14,026 nt of DNA from Aquincola sp. GTDB lineage: Bacteria > Pseudomonadota > Gammaproteobacteria > Burkholderiales > Burkholderiaceae_C. This document shows, piece by piece, positions 1 through 7,493 of this stretch (position 1 is its first letter; the number at the start of each line of letters is the position of its first letter). The notes beneath the pieces were generated by a model that saw only the letters and a list, made by a program, of their open reading frames with translations, was not told the origin of the DNA and searched no databases. The DNA lies in contig JAOUIM010000044.1 in assembly GCA_029884035.1 (NCBI GenBank), forward strand, positions 1 to 14,026, given 5' to 3'. Position numbers and translations under genes: made by a program.

Positions 1-96
1 GTCGCCGGGGTCCTTCTTCTCGTCGGCCGCGGTGACCGACAACGAGGTGAGCAGCATGGCGGCAAACGTGATGGCGGTCAGGCGCATCGTCTTCAT
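1..96 (-). CDS. Small secreted protein, N-terminal part only (gene runs off the left edge)
   Basis: Only the first 32 codons lie in the window, so the function cannot be named. The start is well supported: a strong ribosome binding site (AAGGAG on the minus strand, at 103-108) sits six bases before the ATG. The visible peptide begins MKTMRLTAIT and has a basic start, a hydrophobic core to about residue 22 and an alanine-rich cleavage site (SVTAA, then DEKKDPGD). This is a typical Sec signal peptide followed by a charged mature start, so the product is probably periplasmic or exported. It is divergent from the TonB-dependent receptor gene, sharing a 140-base gap with it, and could be co-regulated. 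A periplasmic binding protein, a small cytochrome or an uncharacterised secreted protein are all possible. Confidence 0.7.
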   Translation of the reverse strand, partial: MKTMRLTAITFAAMLLTSLSVTAADEKKDPGD

Positions 97-176
97 TGGG
101 GGCTCCTTGTGATGTCGCGCACGATCCTCGTGGTCGGTCGACGCGCCGTCCTTAAACTGAATCAAGTCGCTGTAAA

Positions 177-186
177 GCAGGCCTGC
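177..186. promoter_or_regulatory. 10-base palindrome in the divergent gap, possible operator
   Basis: The gap between the secreted-protein gene and the TonB-dependent receptor contains the perfect palindrome GCAGGCCTGC. Symmetry does not extend further. Its position about 50 bases before the receptor start would suit a repressor site. I see no convincing -35/-10 pair for either gene, no Fur-box-like sequence and no cobalamin riboswitch signature such as GCCACTG. A 10-base palindrome in GC-rich DNA can occur by chance. Confidence 0.2.
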
Positions 187-236
187 AAACCGAAACAACC
201 CAATCTGGATCAAGGTGCGTTGGTGGTACGCGCCAG

Positions 237-2192
237 ATGCTCGCGGCCATGATCAAGACCGTTGTTGCATGCGCGGCTGCACTGTCGTGCGGCGCCACCT
301 GGGCCCAGCCGGCAGCCGAACCGTCGGCGGCCCAGACCATCATCGTCACGGCAACACGCCATGGCATCTTGTCGACCGACGCACCGGCCGCATTGAGCGT
401 GGTCACCCGGCGTGACATCGAGGCGCGCGGCGCCGACAACGTGTTCGAGGCGATCCGCGGCGAAACCGGGCTGTCGCTGCAGGGTCGCGCAGTCGGCGGC
501 CGCAAAGTGCTCGCCGTGCGTGGCATGGACAGTCGACAGGCGTTGTTCCTCGTCGACGGCCGCCGCATCGGCGCCAGTGACGGAGTGATCGGGGCCTCGG
601 ACTTCCAGTACGACTGGATCGCCGTCGAGGACATCGAGCGCATCGAGATCGTGCGCGGGCCGATGTCGGTGCTCTACGGCTCGGAGGCGATGGGGGGCGT
701 GGTCAACGTGATCACGCGCCAGCCCGGCGATCGGTGGCACTTCGGCAGCACCGCCGAGGGCTCGGACGCCGATGGCGGGCGCGGCGGGGGTGGTTGGCGC
801 GTGGCAGCGCGCGCCGACGGCCCGCTGGCTCCGGACCTGTCCCTTCGCTCTGGCATCGCGGCATCGCAGGTCGATGCGGTTGCGTCGCTGGTCGATCCGC
901 TGATCTCGGAACTCGAGGCGCGCCACAAGCGCGACGCGTGGCTGGGCCTGGGGTGGCGCCCCGCAGCGGGACAGCGCATCGACGTCGAGCATCGCCAGGG
1001 CGACGAGCAGCGTGAAGCCAACGCCCGCGAGCGCGGCGGGCGGCGGCGCTACCACGTCACCACCAACGACATCGATCGGTCCATGACCGCGCTGGGGTGG
1101 GACGCGCGATGGGGTGTGACGGGCGAGCGCGGTCCGCTCGAGACGCAGGTACGCGCCTATCGGTCGACGATCGACGTCGAGAACCGGCGCACGCAAGGCG
1201 TGACCGTCAACGTACCGCAGCGCGTCGAGGAGCAGGTGTTGGAGGCACAGGCGTACCGGACCTTCGCGGCGCACGCACTCACGGCCGGGACGGAGGCACG
1301 CAACGAGTCGTTGGACGATCCAGGGCTGCCCGGCGGGCGTTCGCTGCTTCGGCACCGTTCGCTCTTCGCGCAGGACGAATGGCGCATGCAGGAGGCGCTG
1401 GCATTGACGCTGGGTCTGCGCCGCGACACCCATGAGCAGTACGGGAACGAGTGGAGCCCGCGCGCCTATGCGGTCTGGCGACTCGGCGATGGATGGACGG
1501 TGAAGGGCGGCTACAGCCATGGCTTCAAGGTCCCCAACCTGAAGCAGGTGGTGCCCGGCGCGCGACCCGAAGGCCCGAACACGTTTCTCGGCAACCCCGA
1601 CCTGAAACCCGAACGAAGCGATGCGCTGGAATTCGGTGTGGGCCTGGAGGCCGGGCAGATGCAGGCCCAGGCGATGGTGTTCGACCAGCGCGTCGAAGAC
1701 CTGATCGAAGTGCGCCTGGTCACGCCGGGCGCCGTGCCGGGGATCGGCACCTACACCTATGAGAACACGGCGAAGGCGAGGTTGCGCGGCTTCGAGGGAT
1801 CGCTGGTGCACCCGCTGGGCGGTGGGATCAGCGCCGCGCTGAACTACACCTACCTCGATGCCAAGACCGGCAGCGGTCAGCGTCTCGAACGGCGTCCACG
1901 ACACAGCGCCACCGTCCGCGTCGACTGGCGTGGCGGCGTCTGGCGCAGCGGCATGTACGTCGAGCATGCAGGTGACCAGTTGCTGCCGTCGACCACGGTG
2001 GGCGCACCCGCGCAGCGGGTGCCTGACTTGACCCTGCTGGGGGCGCACGTGACCTGCGAACTGGAATCCGGCCTCGAAGCATCGTTGGGCGTCCAGAACC
2101 TCACCAACGTGATCCTCGGCGAGAAGTCGCCGCTGTTCACCCACGCGGAAGCGCCACGCACCTGGCGCCTCACGCTCCGCGGCCGCTGGTGA
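237..2192 (+). CDS. TonB-dependent outer membrane receptor (siderophore or cobalamin type)
   Basis: This is an outer membrane gated channel that imports a scarce ligand using energy passed on by TonB. The 651-residue product begins with a Sec signal peptide ending near residue 24 (ATWAQ). A TonB-box-like segment (TIIVTATR, 34-41) is followed by the plug domain (about 44-165), which has the family motifs VRGMDSR, ERIEIVRGP and SVLYGSEAMGGVVNVIT. The rest is a beta-barrel with the signatures YSHGFKVPNLKQ (426 onward) and NPDLKPE (453-459). It ends in an aromatic residue (RGRW), as expected for barrel insertion. The length fits the FepA/CirA/BtuB class. An alternative start at 249 (MIKTVV) gives an equally good signal peptide, and neither start has a strong ribosome binding site. 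The ligand cannot be read from sequence. A catecholate siderophore is plausible, and cobalamin deserves consideration because a B12-dependent enzyme lies downstream. Confidence 0.93.
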   Translation: MLAAMIKTVVACAAALSCGATWAQPAAEPSAAQTIIVTATRHGILSTDAPAALSVVTRRDIEARGADNVFEAIRGETGLSLQGRAVGGRKVLAVRGMDSRQALFLVDGRRIGASDGVIGASDFQYDWIAVEDIERIEIVRGPMSVLYGSEAMGGVVNVITRQPGDRWHFGSTAEGSDADGGRGGGGWRVAARADGPLAPDLSLRSGIAASQVDAVASLVDPLISELEARHKRDAWLGLGWRPAAGQRIDVEHRQGDEQREANARERGGRRRYHVTTNDIDRSMTALGWDARWGVTGERGPLETQVRAYRSTIDVENRRTQGVTVNVPQRVEEQVLEAQAYRTFAAHALTAGTEARNESLDDPGLPGGRSLLRHRSLFAQDEWRMQEALALTLGLRRDTHEQYGNEWSPRAYAVWRLGDGWTVKGGYSHGFKVPNLKQVVPGARPEGPNTFLGNPDLKPERSDALEFGVGLEAGQMQAQAMVFDQRVEDLIEVRLVTPGAVPGIGTYTYENTAKARLRGFEGSLVHPLGGGISAALNYTYLDAKTGSGQRLERRPRHSATVRVDWRGGVWRSGMYVEHAGDQLLPSTTVGAPAQRVPDLTLLGAHVTCELESGLEASLGVQNLTNVILGEKSPLFTHAEAPRTWRLTLRGRW

Positions 2193-2211
2193 GTGCGTGT
2201 GCTGCGGGTGA

Positions 2212-2239
2212 AAGGCATGCCTTGATGTCGCGCAAGGCA
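2212..2239. repeat. Overlapping inverted repeats between receptor and nitronate monooxygenase genes
   Basis: A perfect 12-base palindrome (AAGGCATGCCTT, 2212-2223) overlaps a second inverted repeat in which TGCCTTG (2218-2224) pairs with CAAGGCA (2233-2239) across an 8-base loop. The two structures share bases and could not form together. No T-run follows, so this is not a classic intrinsic terminator for the receptor gene. It could be an operator, a transcript-processing hairpin or chance. A weak -10-like TACCCT (2258-2263) lies shortly after it, without a matching -35. Confidence 0.3.
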
Positions 2240-2294
2240 GCGGGCAGGGGTGCTGGCTACCCTGCGCTGTTTTCAGCGATGCCGGCCTGAGCGC

Positions 2295-3509
2295 ATGAGC
2301 GACCCGAACCTCATCGACACCGATCTCGAGCATCTGTGGCTCGCAAGTGGCCTCAAGTCGCTGCATCTGGCCGGGCGCAACGTGCTGCCGGTCGTGCAGG
2401 GCGGCATGGGCGTAGGCATCTCGGCGCACCGGCTGGCCGGGAGCGTCGCCGCGCAGGGTGCGGTGGGCACGATCTCTGCTATCGATCTGCGTCGGCACCA
2501 TTCCGATCTGATGGCGCGCACCGCCGCACAGGGCACCGGACCGCAAGCCAGGGCAGTGATCGACGCCGCGAACCTCGAGGCCCTGCAGCGCGAGATCGCC
2601 GCCGCGCGCGCGCTGACCGACGGCCGCGGCCTGCTGGCGGTCAACGTGATGCGGGCAGTCAGCCAGTACGCCGATCTGGTGCGCACGTCGCTCGAGGCCG
2701 GCATCGACGCCGTTGTGGTCGGGGCCGGATTGCCGCTCGACCTGCCCGATCTGGCGCGCGAGCATCCCCGGGCCGCACTGGTCCCCATCCTGTCCGACGC
2801 GCGGGGCATCGCGCTGGTGGTCAAGAAATGGGAGCGTAAAAGGCGCATTCCCGACGCGATCGTGATCGAGCATCCGCGCTGGGCCGGTGGTCACCTCGGT
2901 GCCGCGAAGATCGAAGATCTGGCTGATGCGCGATTCGACTTCGAGCACGTGATTCCAGAGGCCAACGCATTCCTGCGCAGCGCCGGCATCGAGCGCGACG
3001 TGCCCTTGATCGCGGCTGGCGGCATCCGTCGCTTCGAGGACATCGCGCGCGTGCAGGCGCTCGGCGCCGCCGCGGTGCAGCTCGGCACCCCCTTCGTGGC
3101 CACCGAGGAGTGCGACGCGCACCCGAACTTCAAGCAGGTGCTGGCCGGCGCGCGCGACGAGGACATGGTCGAGTTCACCAGCGTGGCCGGGTTGCCCGCA
3201 CGCGCGGTGATGACGCGCTGGCTGCGCAACTACCTGGCCGCCGCACCGCGCCTGCAGCAGACCGTACACAAGAAATCGCGCTGCACGCTGTCGTTCGACT
3301 GCCTGGCTCAGTGCGGGCTGCGCGACGGCCTGCCGGGCTGGGGCCAGTTCTGCATCGATCAGCGATTGGCTTCCGCCCTGCGCGGCGAAGTCGACAAGGG
3401 CCTGTTCTTCCGCGGCGCCGGAGCGCTGCCGTTCGGCGAGAAGATCGCCACGGTGCGCGCGCTGATCGATCGCCTGCTGACGCCAGGGGTCGCGCTCGGC
3501 GCGGCCTGA
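2295..3509 (+). CDS. Nitronate monooxygenase-like FMN enzyme (2-nitropropane dioxygenase family)
   Basis: Family members are FMN-dependent TIM-barrel enzymes. The best-known ones oxidise alkyl nitronates, and relatives include FabK enoyl reductases and PfaD. The chosen start gives 404 residues beginning MSDPNLIDTD. An in-frame ATG at 2250 would add 15 unconserved-looking residues. Visible signatures are the N-terminal flavin-site strand PVVQGGMGVGIS (32-43), the segment WAGGHLGA (196-203) with H200 at the position of the usual catalytic histidine, the phosphate-binding AAGGI (240-244), and GAAAVQLGTPFVATEEC (257-273). The C-terminal part carries four cysteines spaced C330-X5-C336-X3-C340-X12-C353, outside the core barrel motifs and of unknown role. 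The gene starts a tight run with the SirB2-like gene (15-base gap), nrdJ and a hemerythrin gene. The true substrate is unknown, and 'nitronate monooxygenase' is a family label only. Confidence 0.88.
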   Translation: MSDPNLIDTDLEHLWLASGLKSLHLAGRNVLPVVQGGMGVGISAHRLAGSVAAQGAVGTISAIDLRRHHSDLMARTAAQGTGPQARAVIDAANLEALQREIAAARALTDGRGLLAVNVMRAVSQYADLVRTSLEAGIDAVVVGAGLPLDLPDLAREHPRAALVPILSDARGIALVVKKWERKRRIPDAIVIEHPRWAGGHLGAAKIEDLADARFDFEHVIPEANAFLRSAGIERDVPLIAAGGIRRFEDIARVQALGAAAVQLGTPFVATEECDAHPNFKQVLAGARDEDMVEFTSVAGLPARAVMTRWLRNYLAAAPRLQQTVHKKSRCTLSFDCLAQCGLRDGLPGWGQFCIDQRLASALRGEVDKGLFFRGAGALPFGEKIATVRALIDRLLTPGVALGAA

Positions 3510-3524
3510 GCCTGTCGCGCTGCG

Positions 3525-3932
3525 ATGTCGGCGCTGGCCGCCTGGTACCTGCAACTCAAGCAGGCGCACGTGTTGTTCGTGGCCTTGAGCGGTGCCCTGT
3601 TCGTCGTGCGTGGCCTGGGCGCCGTGGCAGGCGCGCGTTGGCCGCTGCGCCCGGGACTGCGCATCGCGAGCGTGGTGATCGACACCCTGCTGTTCACCCT
3701 GGGCGCAACGCTCTGGTTCTTGTTGCAATTGAGCCCCTTGCGCGATCAATGGCTTGGCGCGAAGCTGCTGCTGCTGGTCGTGTACGTGGTGCTGGGCACC
3801 TTCGCGCTCAAGCGCGCGCGCAGCGCCCCCACGCGAGCCATCTTCCTGACCGCTGCGGCAGCGGTGTTTGCCACAATGATCGGGATCGCGATCGCTCACC
3901 ATCCTGCGGGCTTCTGGCGTACGGCGGCCTGA
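3525..3932 (+). CDS. SirB2-family integral membrane protein
   Basis: The 135-residue product is almost entirely membrane-embedded, with four predicted helices at about 13-33, 47-67, 77-96 and 104-124. The N-terminal pattern WYLQLKQAHVLFVALSGALFVVRG, with H15 in the first helix, is typical of the SirB2 family. Two histidines (H125, H126) end the fourth helix, and D53 lies in the second. SirB2 was named from Salmonella, where it was linked to expression of invasion genes, but its biochemical role is unknown. Most family members are in non-pathogens, so that name says little about function. The conserved intramembrane histidines would allow metal or heme contact, but that is speculation. The gene sits 15 bases after the nitronate monooxygenase-like gene and 31 bases before nrdJ, so co-transcription is likely. 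No strong ribosome binding site precedes the ATG. Confidence 0.85.
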   Translation: MSALAAWYLQLKQAHVLFVALSGALFVVRGLGAVAGARWPLRPGLRIASVVIDTLLFTLGATLWFLLQLSPLRDQWLGAKLLLLVVYVVLGTFALKRARSAPTRAIFLTAAAAVFATMIGIAIAHHPAGFWRTAA

Positions 3933-3963
3933 GACCCACGACCCTTCGACTCCGACAACGACG

Positions 3964-6864
3964 ATGCACAAGACAACGACCCATGGCAAGCGACGGGGCG
4001 CCAGCGCCGGCGCGGAACTTCCGCCGCAGGCGATCAGCGCCGAGGTGCTGCTGGAGAAATACGCCAAGGGCGCAGAGCAGACGATCGACGACGTGCTGCG
4101 CCGGGTGGCGCACGCGCTGGCGCAGGCCGAATCCGAGGACCAGCGCGAGCACTGGGCCGAGCGTTTCCTGCAGGCGCTGCACGGCGGTTTCATTCCGGCC
4201 GGCCGCATCCAGTCGGCTGCCGGCACCGGGCTCGCGGCCACCCTGATCAACTGCTTCGTCGAACCGGTGGGCGATTCGATCCGCCACGACGACGACGGCC
4301 ATCCCGGCATCTACACCGCGCTGGCCGAAGCGGCCGAGACGATGCGTCGCGGCGGCGGTGTGGGCTACGACTTCTCGCGCATCCGTCCGCAGGGTGCATG
4401 GGTCGCTGCCACGCAGAGCAGCGCGTCGGGGCCGATCAGCTACATGCGCGTGTTCGACCGCTCGTGCGAGACGGTCGAGTCGGCCGGTTCGCGCCGCGGC
4501 GCACAGATGGGTGTGCTGCGCTGCGACCACCCGGACATCGAGGCGTTCATCCACGCCAAGGACCAAGGTGACCTGGCCAATTTCAACATCTCGGTGGGCG
4601 TGACCGACGCCTTCATGCAGGCGGTGCGCGACGGGGCCGACATCGAGCTCGTACATCGCGCCGAGCCGGGGCCGGCGCTCAAGGCTGCCGGCGCATGGCA
4701 GCGCGACGACGGCCAATGGGTCTACCGCGTGCTGCCCGCGCGCGCGCTGTGGGACCAGGTCATGCGCTCGACCTACGATCACGCCGAGCCCGGGGTGCTG
4801 TTTCTCGACGCGATCAATCGAGACAACAATCTCGCGTACTGCGAGTCGATCACGGCGACCAACCCCTGTGCGGAGCAACCCCTGCCGTCCTATGGCTGCT
4901 GCTGCCTCGGCTCGATCGATCTCACGCGCTTCGTACAGCACCCGTTCGAGCCCCATGCGGCGTTCGACGAGGCGAGCTTCGCCGCGCTGGCCAAGGTGGC
5001 GGTGCGCATGCTCGACAACGTGCTGGACGTGTCGTTGTGGCCGCTGCCGCAGCAGCACGCGGAGGCGATGGCCAAGCGGCGCATCGGCCTGGGATTCACC
5101 GGCCTGGGCGATGCCCTGGTGATGCTGGGACTGCGCTACGACACCGAGCCCGCGCGCGCAATGGCCGGCCACATCGCCGAGGTGATGCGCGACGCGGCCT
5201 ACGAGGCCTCGGTCGACCTCGCGGCCGAGCGCGGTGCCTTCGCGCTGTTCAACGCCGACCTTTACCTCGCCGGCGGGCGCTTCGCCTCGCGACTTCCGGC
5301 GGCATTGAAGGAGCGCATCCGCCAGCGCGGCATCCGCAACTCGCACCTGCTGTCGATCGCGCCCACCGGCACGATCAGTCTCGCATTCGCCGACAACGCG
5401 AGCAACGGCATCGAGCCGCCCTTCTCGTGGACCTACACGCGCAAGAAGCGCGACCCCGACGGTCGCCTGGTCGAACACGCCGTCGAGGACCATGCCTGGC
5501 GCCTGTACCGGCATCTCAAGGGCACGGACGCGCCGCTCACCGACGCCTTCGTCACCGCACTCGAGATGAGCGCGCAGGCACACGCGCAGATGGTGGCTGC
5601 GGTCGCACCATTCATCGACACCTCGATCAGCAAGACCGTCAACGTGCCGGCCGACTACCCGTACGCCGACTTCGAGCAGTTGTATCAACAGGCCTGGTCG
5701 CTCGGTCTCAAGGGGCTAGCCACCTACCGGCCCAACGCGGTGATCGGCAGCGTGTTGTCGACGCAGCCCGCGCCACTGACCGTGATGCCGGGCGACGCCA
5801 ACCGGCGCCTCGCGCTCGACGCACCGCGCGAGCCGGTGCTGGCCTCGCTGCGCTGGCCCGGCCGGCCGGAGTTGCCGGGCGGCAACGCGGCGTGGACCTA
5901 TCTCATCCAGCATCCCTATGGCGACTTTGCTCTGTTCGTCGGCGAATGGCCGCGCGACGAGGCGAGCAAGCCCCAGCCGTTCGAGGTCTGGGTCAACGGC
6001 GCCGAACAGCCACGCGGCCTGGGCGCGCTGGCCAAGACGATGTCGATGGACCTGCGCGCCGACGACGCGGCCTGGTTGCAGCTCAAGCTCGACGCGCTGG
6101 CCACGGTGGCCGAGGAACGGCCATTCGAGATGCCATTCCCGCCACACGGCCAGCCGCGGCCGTTCCCGGGCGTCGTCGCCGCGACCGCCGCGGTGCTGCG
6201 CTGGCGCTGCGAACAACTCGGCGTGCTGCCGCCGTCGCCCGGCGCGCCCACGCCGGTGATGGATGCGCTCTTCTCGCGCGACGAGCCGCACACCGACACG
6301 TCGGGCACGCTGGCCTGGGCGGTGGACGTGGACAACCCGGCCAGCGGTGAGCACTTCACCGTGACGCTCAAGGAGGTCACGCTGCCTGGGCCCGACGGCG
6401 TGGCCGTCACGCGGCCCTGTGCATTGGCGCTGTCGGGCAACTATCCGCGTGCGCTCGACGGGCTGGCCCGACTGCTGTCGCTGGACATGCGGGTGATCGA
6501 CCCGGCATGGATCGGCATGAAGTTGCGCAAGCTGCTCAACTATGCCGAACCGCTGGGCCACTTCATGGCCTTCGTGCCCGGTCTGCCCCCCGGCCAGCGC
6601 CGCCAGCAGACCTGGCCGTCGACCGTGGCCTACCTTGCGCGGCTGGTGATCCACCGCTACGCGATGCTCGGCGTGCTCGACCAGGAGGGTTTTCCGGTGC
6701 GCGAGATGGGCGTGCTCGCGGTCCCGCGTTCGAGCGCGGGTGCGCGTGCCGCGCCCTTGCCACAGCCCGGCCGTCCATGCCCGGAATGCGGCAATCCGAC
6801 GATGATCCACAAGGACGGGTGCGACTTCTGCACCGCGTGCGGCTACGTGGGCCAGTGCGGCTGA
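3964..6864 (+). CDS. nrdJ: Adenosylcobalamin-dependent (class II) ribonucleotide reductase
   Basis: This enzyme reduces ribonucleotides to deoxyribonucleotides in the cytoplasm. Its radical comes from adenosylcobalamin, so it works with or without oxygen and needs no NrdB subunit. The 966-residue product has the alpha-barrel motifs in order: NCFVEP (C97, first redox cysteine), GGGVGYDFSRIRP, SAGSRRGAQMGVLR, NPCAEQ (N300, radical C302, E304) and APTGTIS (466-472). The partner redox cysteine should be C313, the middle one of an unusual C312-C313-C314 run. After the core come two similar TSCPD-like domains (about 644-745 and 783-895) and a C-terminal cysteine-rich zinc-ribbon-like tail (C939, C942, C953, C956, C959, C965) that probably re-reduces the active site. 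The annotated start has no clear ribosome binding site. No class I genes are visible here, but they may exist elsewhere. Confidence 0.96.
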   Translation: MHKTTTHGKRRGASAGAELPPQAISAEVLLEKYAKGAEQTIDDVLRRVAHALAQAESEDQREHWAERFLQALHGGFIPAGRIQSAAGTGLAATLINCFVEPVGDSIRHDDDGHPGIYTALAEAAETMRRGGGVGYDFSRIRPQGAWVAATQSSASGPISYMRVFDRSCETVESAGSRRGAQMGVLRCDHPDIEAFIHAKDQGDLANFNISVGVTDAFMQAVRDGADIELVHRAEPGPALKAAGAWQRDDGQWVYRVLPARALWDQVMRSTYDHAEPGVLFLDAINRDNNLAYCESITATNPCAEQPLPSYGCCCLGSIDLTRFVQHPFEPHAAFDEASFAALAKVAVRMLDNVLDVSLWPLPQQHAEAMAKRRIGLGFTGLGDALVMLGLRYDTEPARAMAGHIAEVMRDAAYEASVDLAAERGAFALFNADLYLAGGRFASRLPAALKERIRQRGIRNSHLLSIAPTGTISLAFADNASNGIEPPFSWTYTRKKRDPDGRLVEHAVEDHAWRLYRHLKGTDAPLTDAFVTALEMSAQAHAQMVAAVAPFIDTSISKTVNVPADYPYADFEQLYQQAWSLGLKGLATYRPNAVIGSVLSTQPAPLTVMPGDANRRLALDAPREPVLASLRWPGRPELPGGNAAWTYLIQHPYGDFALFVGEWPRDEASKPQPFEVWVNGAEQPRGLGALAKTMSMDLRADDAAWLQLKLDALATVAEERPFEMPFPPHGQPRPFPGVVAATAAVLRWRCEQLGVLPPSPGAPTPVMDALFSRDEPHTDTSGTLAWAVDVDNPASGEHFTVTLKEVTLPGPDGVAVTRPCALALSGNYPRALDGLARLLSLDMRVIDPAWIGMKLRKLLNYAEPLGHFMAFVPGLPPGQRRQQTWPSTVAYLARLVIHRYAMLGVLDQEGFPVREMGVLAVPRSSAGARAAPLPQPGRPCPECGNPTMIHKDGCDFCTACGYVGQCG

Positions 6865-6878
6865 GGCCGGTGCCACCG

Positions 6879-7427
6879 ATGCCCGGGGGGATCACCGCGG
6901 TCGGCCTGTACGCGAGTCCGTCGGCGGGTTTCGATACGCCGTTCGAGATGCTCGAGGCTTGCCACGAGCGAGTGCACCGAATGCTCGCGCTGTTGGATCG
7001 CCTGTCTGAGCATCTGGCAAGGCAGGGCTTGGACACCGCGGCGCACCAGGCCGCGCAGGACGTCATGCGCTATTTCGACAACGCCGGTCCGGCCCATCAC
7101 GAGGACGAGGAGCGCCACGTGCTGCCGCGCCTGCGCGCCGCGGGGCGGCATGATCTGGCTGACCGCCTGCACGGCGACCACGAACAGATGGCCGTTGCGT
7201 GGCAACGCGTGCGCGCCGACCTGCTGGCGCTGGCCGAAGGTGACTGGGATGCCGCTGCACAGCCCGAGGCCGACCGGCGCTGGCGGGCGTTTGCGGCGCT
7301 GTATCAGGCGCACATTCGCGTTGAAGAGGACGAAGCCTATCCGGCTGCGCGCACCGGGCTCGAGTCTTTGGCCGAGCAGGCAATGGGCCGGGAGATGGCC
7401 GCGCGCCGGGGCGTTACGGTGTCCTGA
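6879..7427 (+). CDS. Hemerythrin (HHE) domain protein
   Basis: Hemerythrin-like proteins form a four-helix bundle holding a di-iron centre that can bind O2 or NO, or store iron. They act as sensors, carriers or protective proteins. The 182-residue product has the expected ligand-bearing helices: CHERVHRM (H29, H33), PAHHEDEERH (H73, H74, E77), LHGDHEQM (H98, H101) and YQAHIRVEEDEAYP (H145, E149). Which residues bind iron is inferred from family spacing. No signal peptide, membrane helix or signalling domain is attached, so it is a cytoplasmic single-domain protein. The reading frame is open far upstream into nrdJ, but the sequence before MPGGITAV is only an nrdJ shadow, so this ATG is used. 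It lies 14 bases after the nrdJ stop and probably belongs to the same transcript. Confidence 0.9.
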   Translation: MPGGITAVGLYASPSAGFDTPFEMLEACHERVHRMLALLDRLSEHLARQGLDTAAHQAAQDVMRYFDNAGPAHHEDEERHVLPRLRAAGRHDLADRLHGDHEQMAVAWQRVRADLLALAEGDWDAAAQPEADRRWRAFAALYQAHIRVEEDEAYPAARTGLESLAEQAMGREMAARRGVTVS

Positions 7428-7493
7428 CAGGCTGCGCGTGCGACCCGGCAACCCGATCGGCGGGACGCGCGCGAGGGGCTCGGACCGTGCCGT

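Noticed and set aside
97..236. Cobalamin riboswitch or Fur box before the TonB-dependent receptor
   Set aside because: I looked for the B12-box core and for an AT-rich iron-box palindrome and found neither; the gap is also short for a full cobalamin riboswitch.
210..4310. Very long open frame of 1366 codons on the minus strand, opposite the receptor, monooxygenase, SirB2 and the start of nrdJ
   Set aside because: It lies antisense to four well-recognised genes. The translation is low-complexity in feel (rich in R, A, H, Q, G) with no family motif. Three of the opposing genes share the same frame, and high GC suppresses stop codons, which explains the length.
3808..6876. Long minus-strand open frames (3808-5688 and 5716-6876) opposite nrdJ
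   Set aside because: Same GC-driven antisense effect. No recognisable domain or ribosome binding site, and nrdJ on the other strand is unambiguous.
6507..6878. N-terminal extension of the hemerythrin frame into nrdJ
   Set aside because: The extra residues are a frame-shifted reading of the nrdJ tail; the family domain starts after the ATG at 6879.
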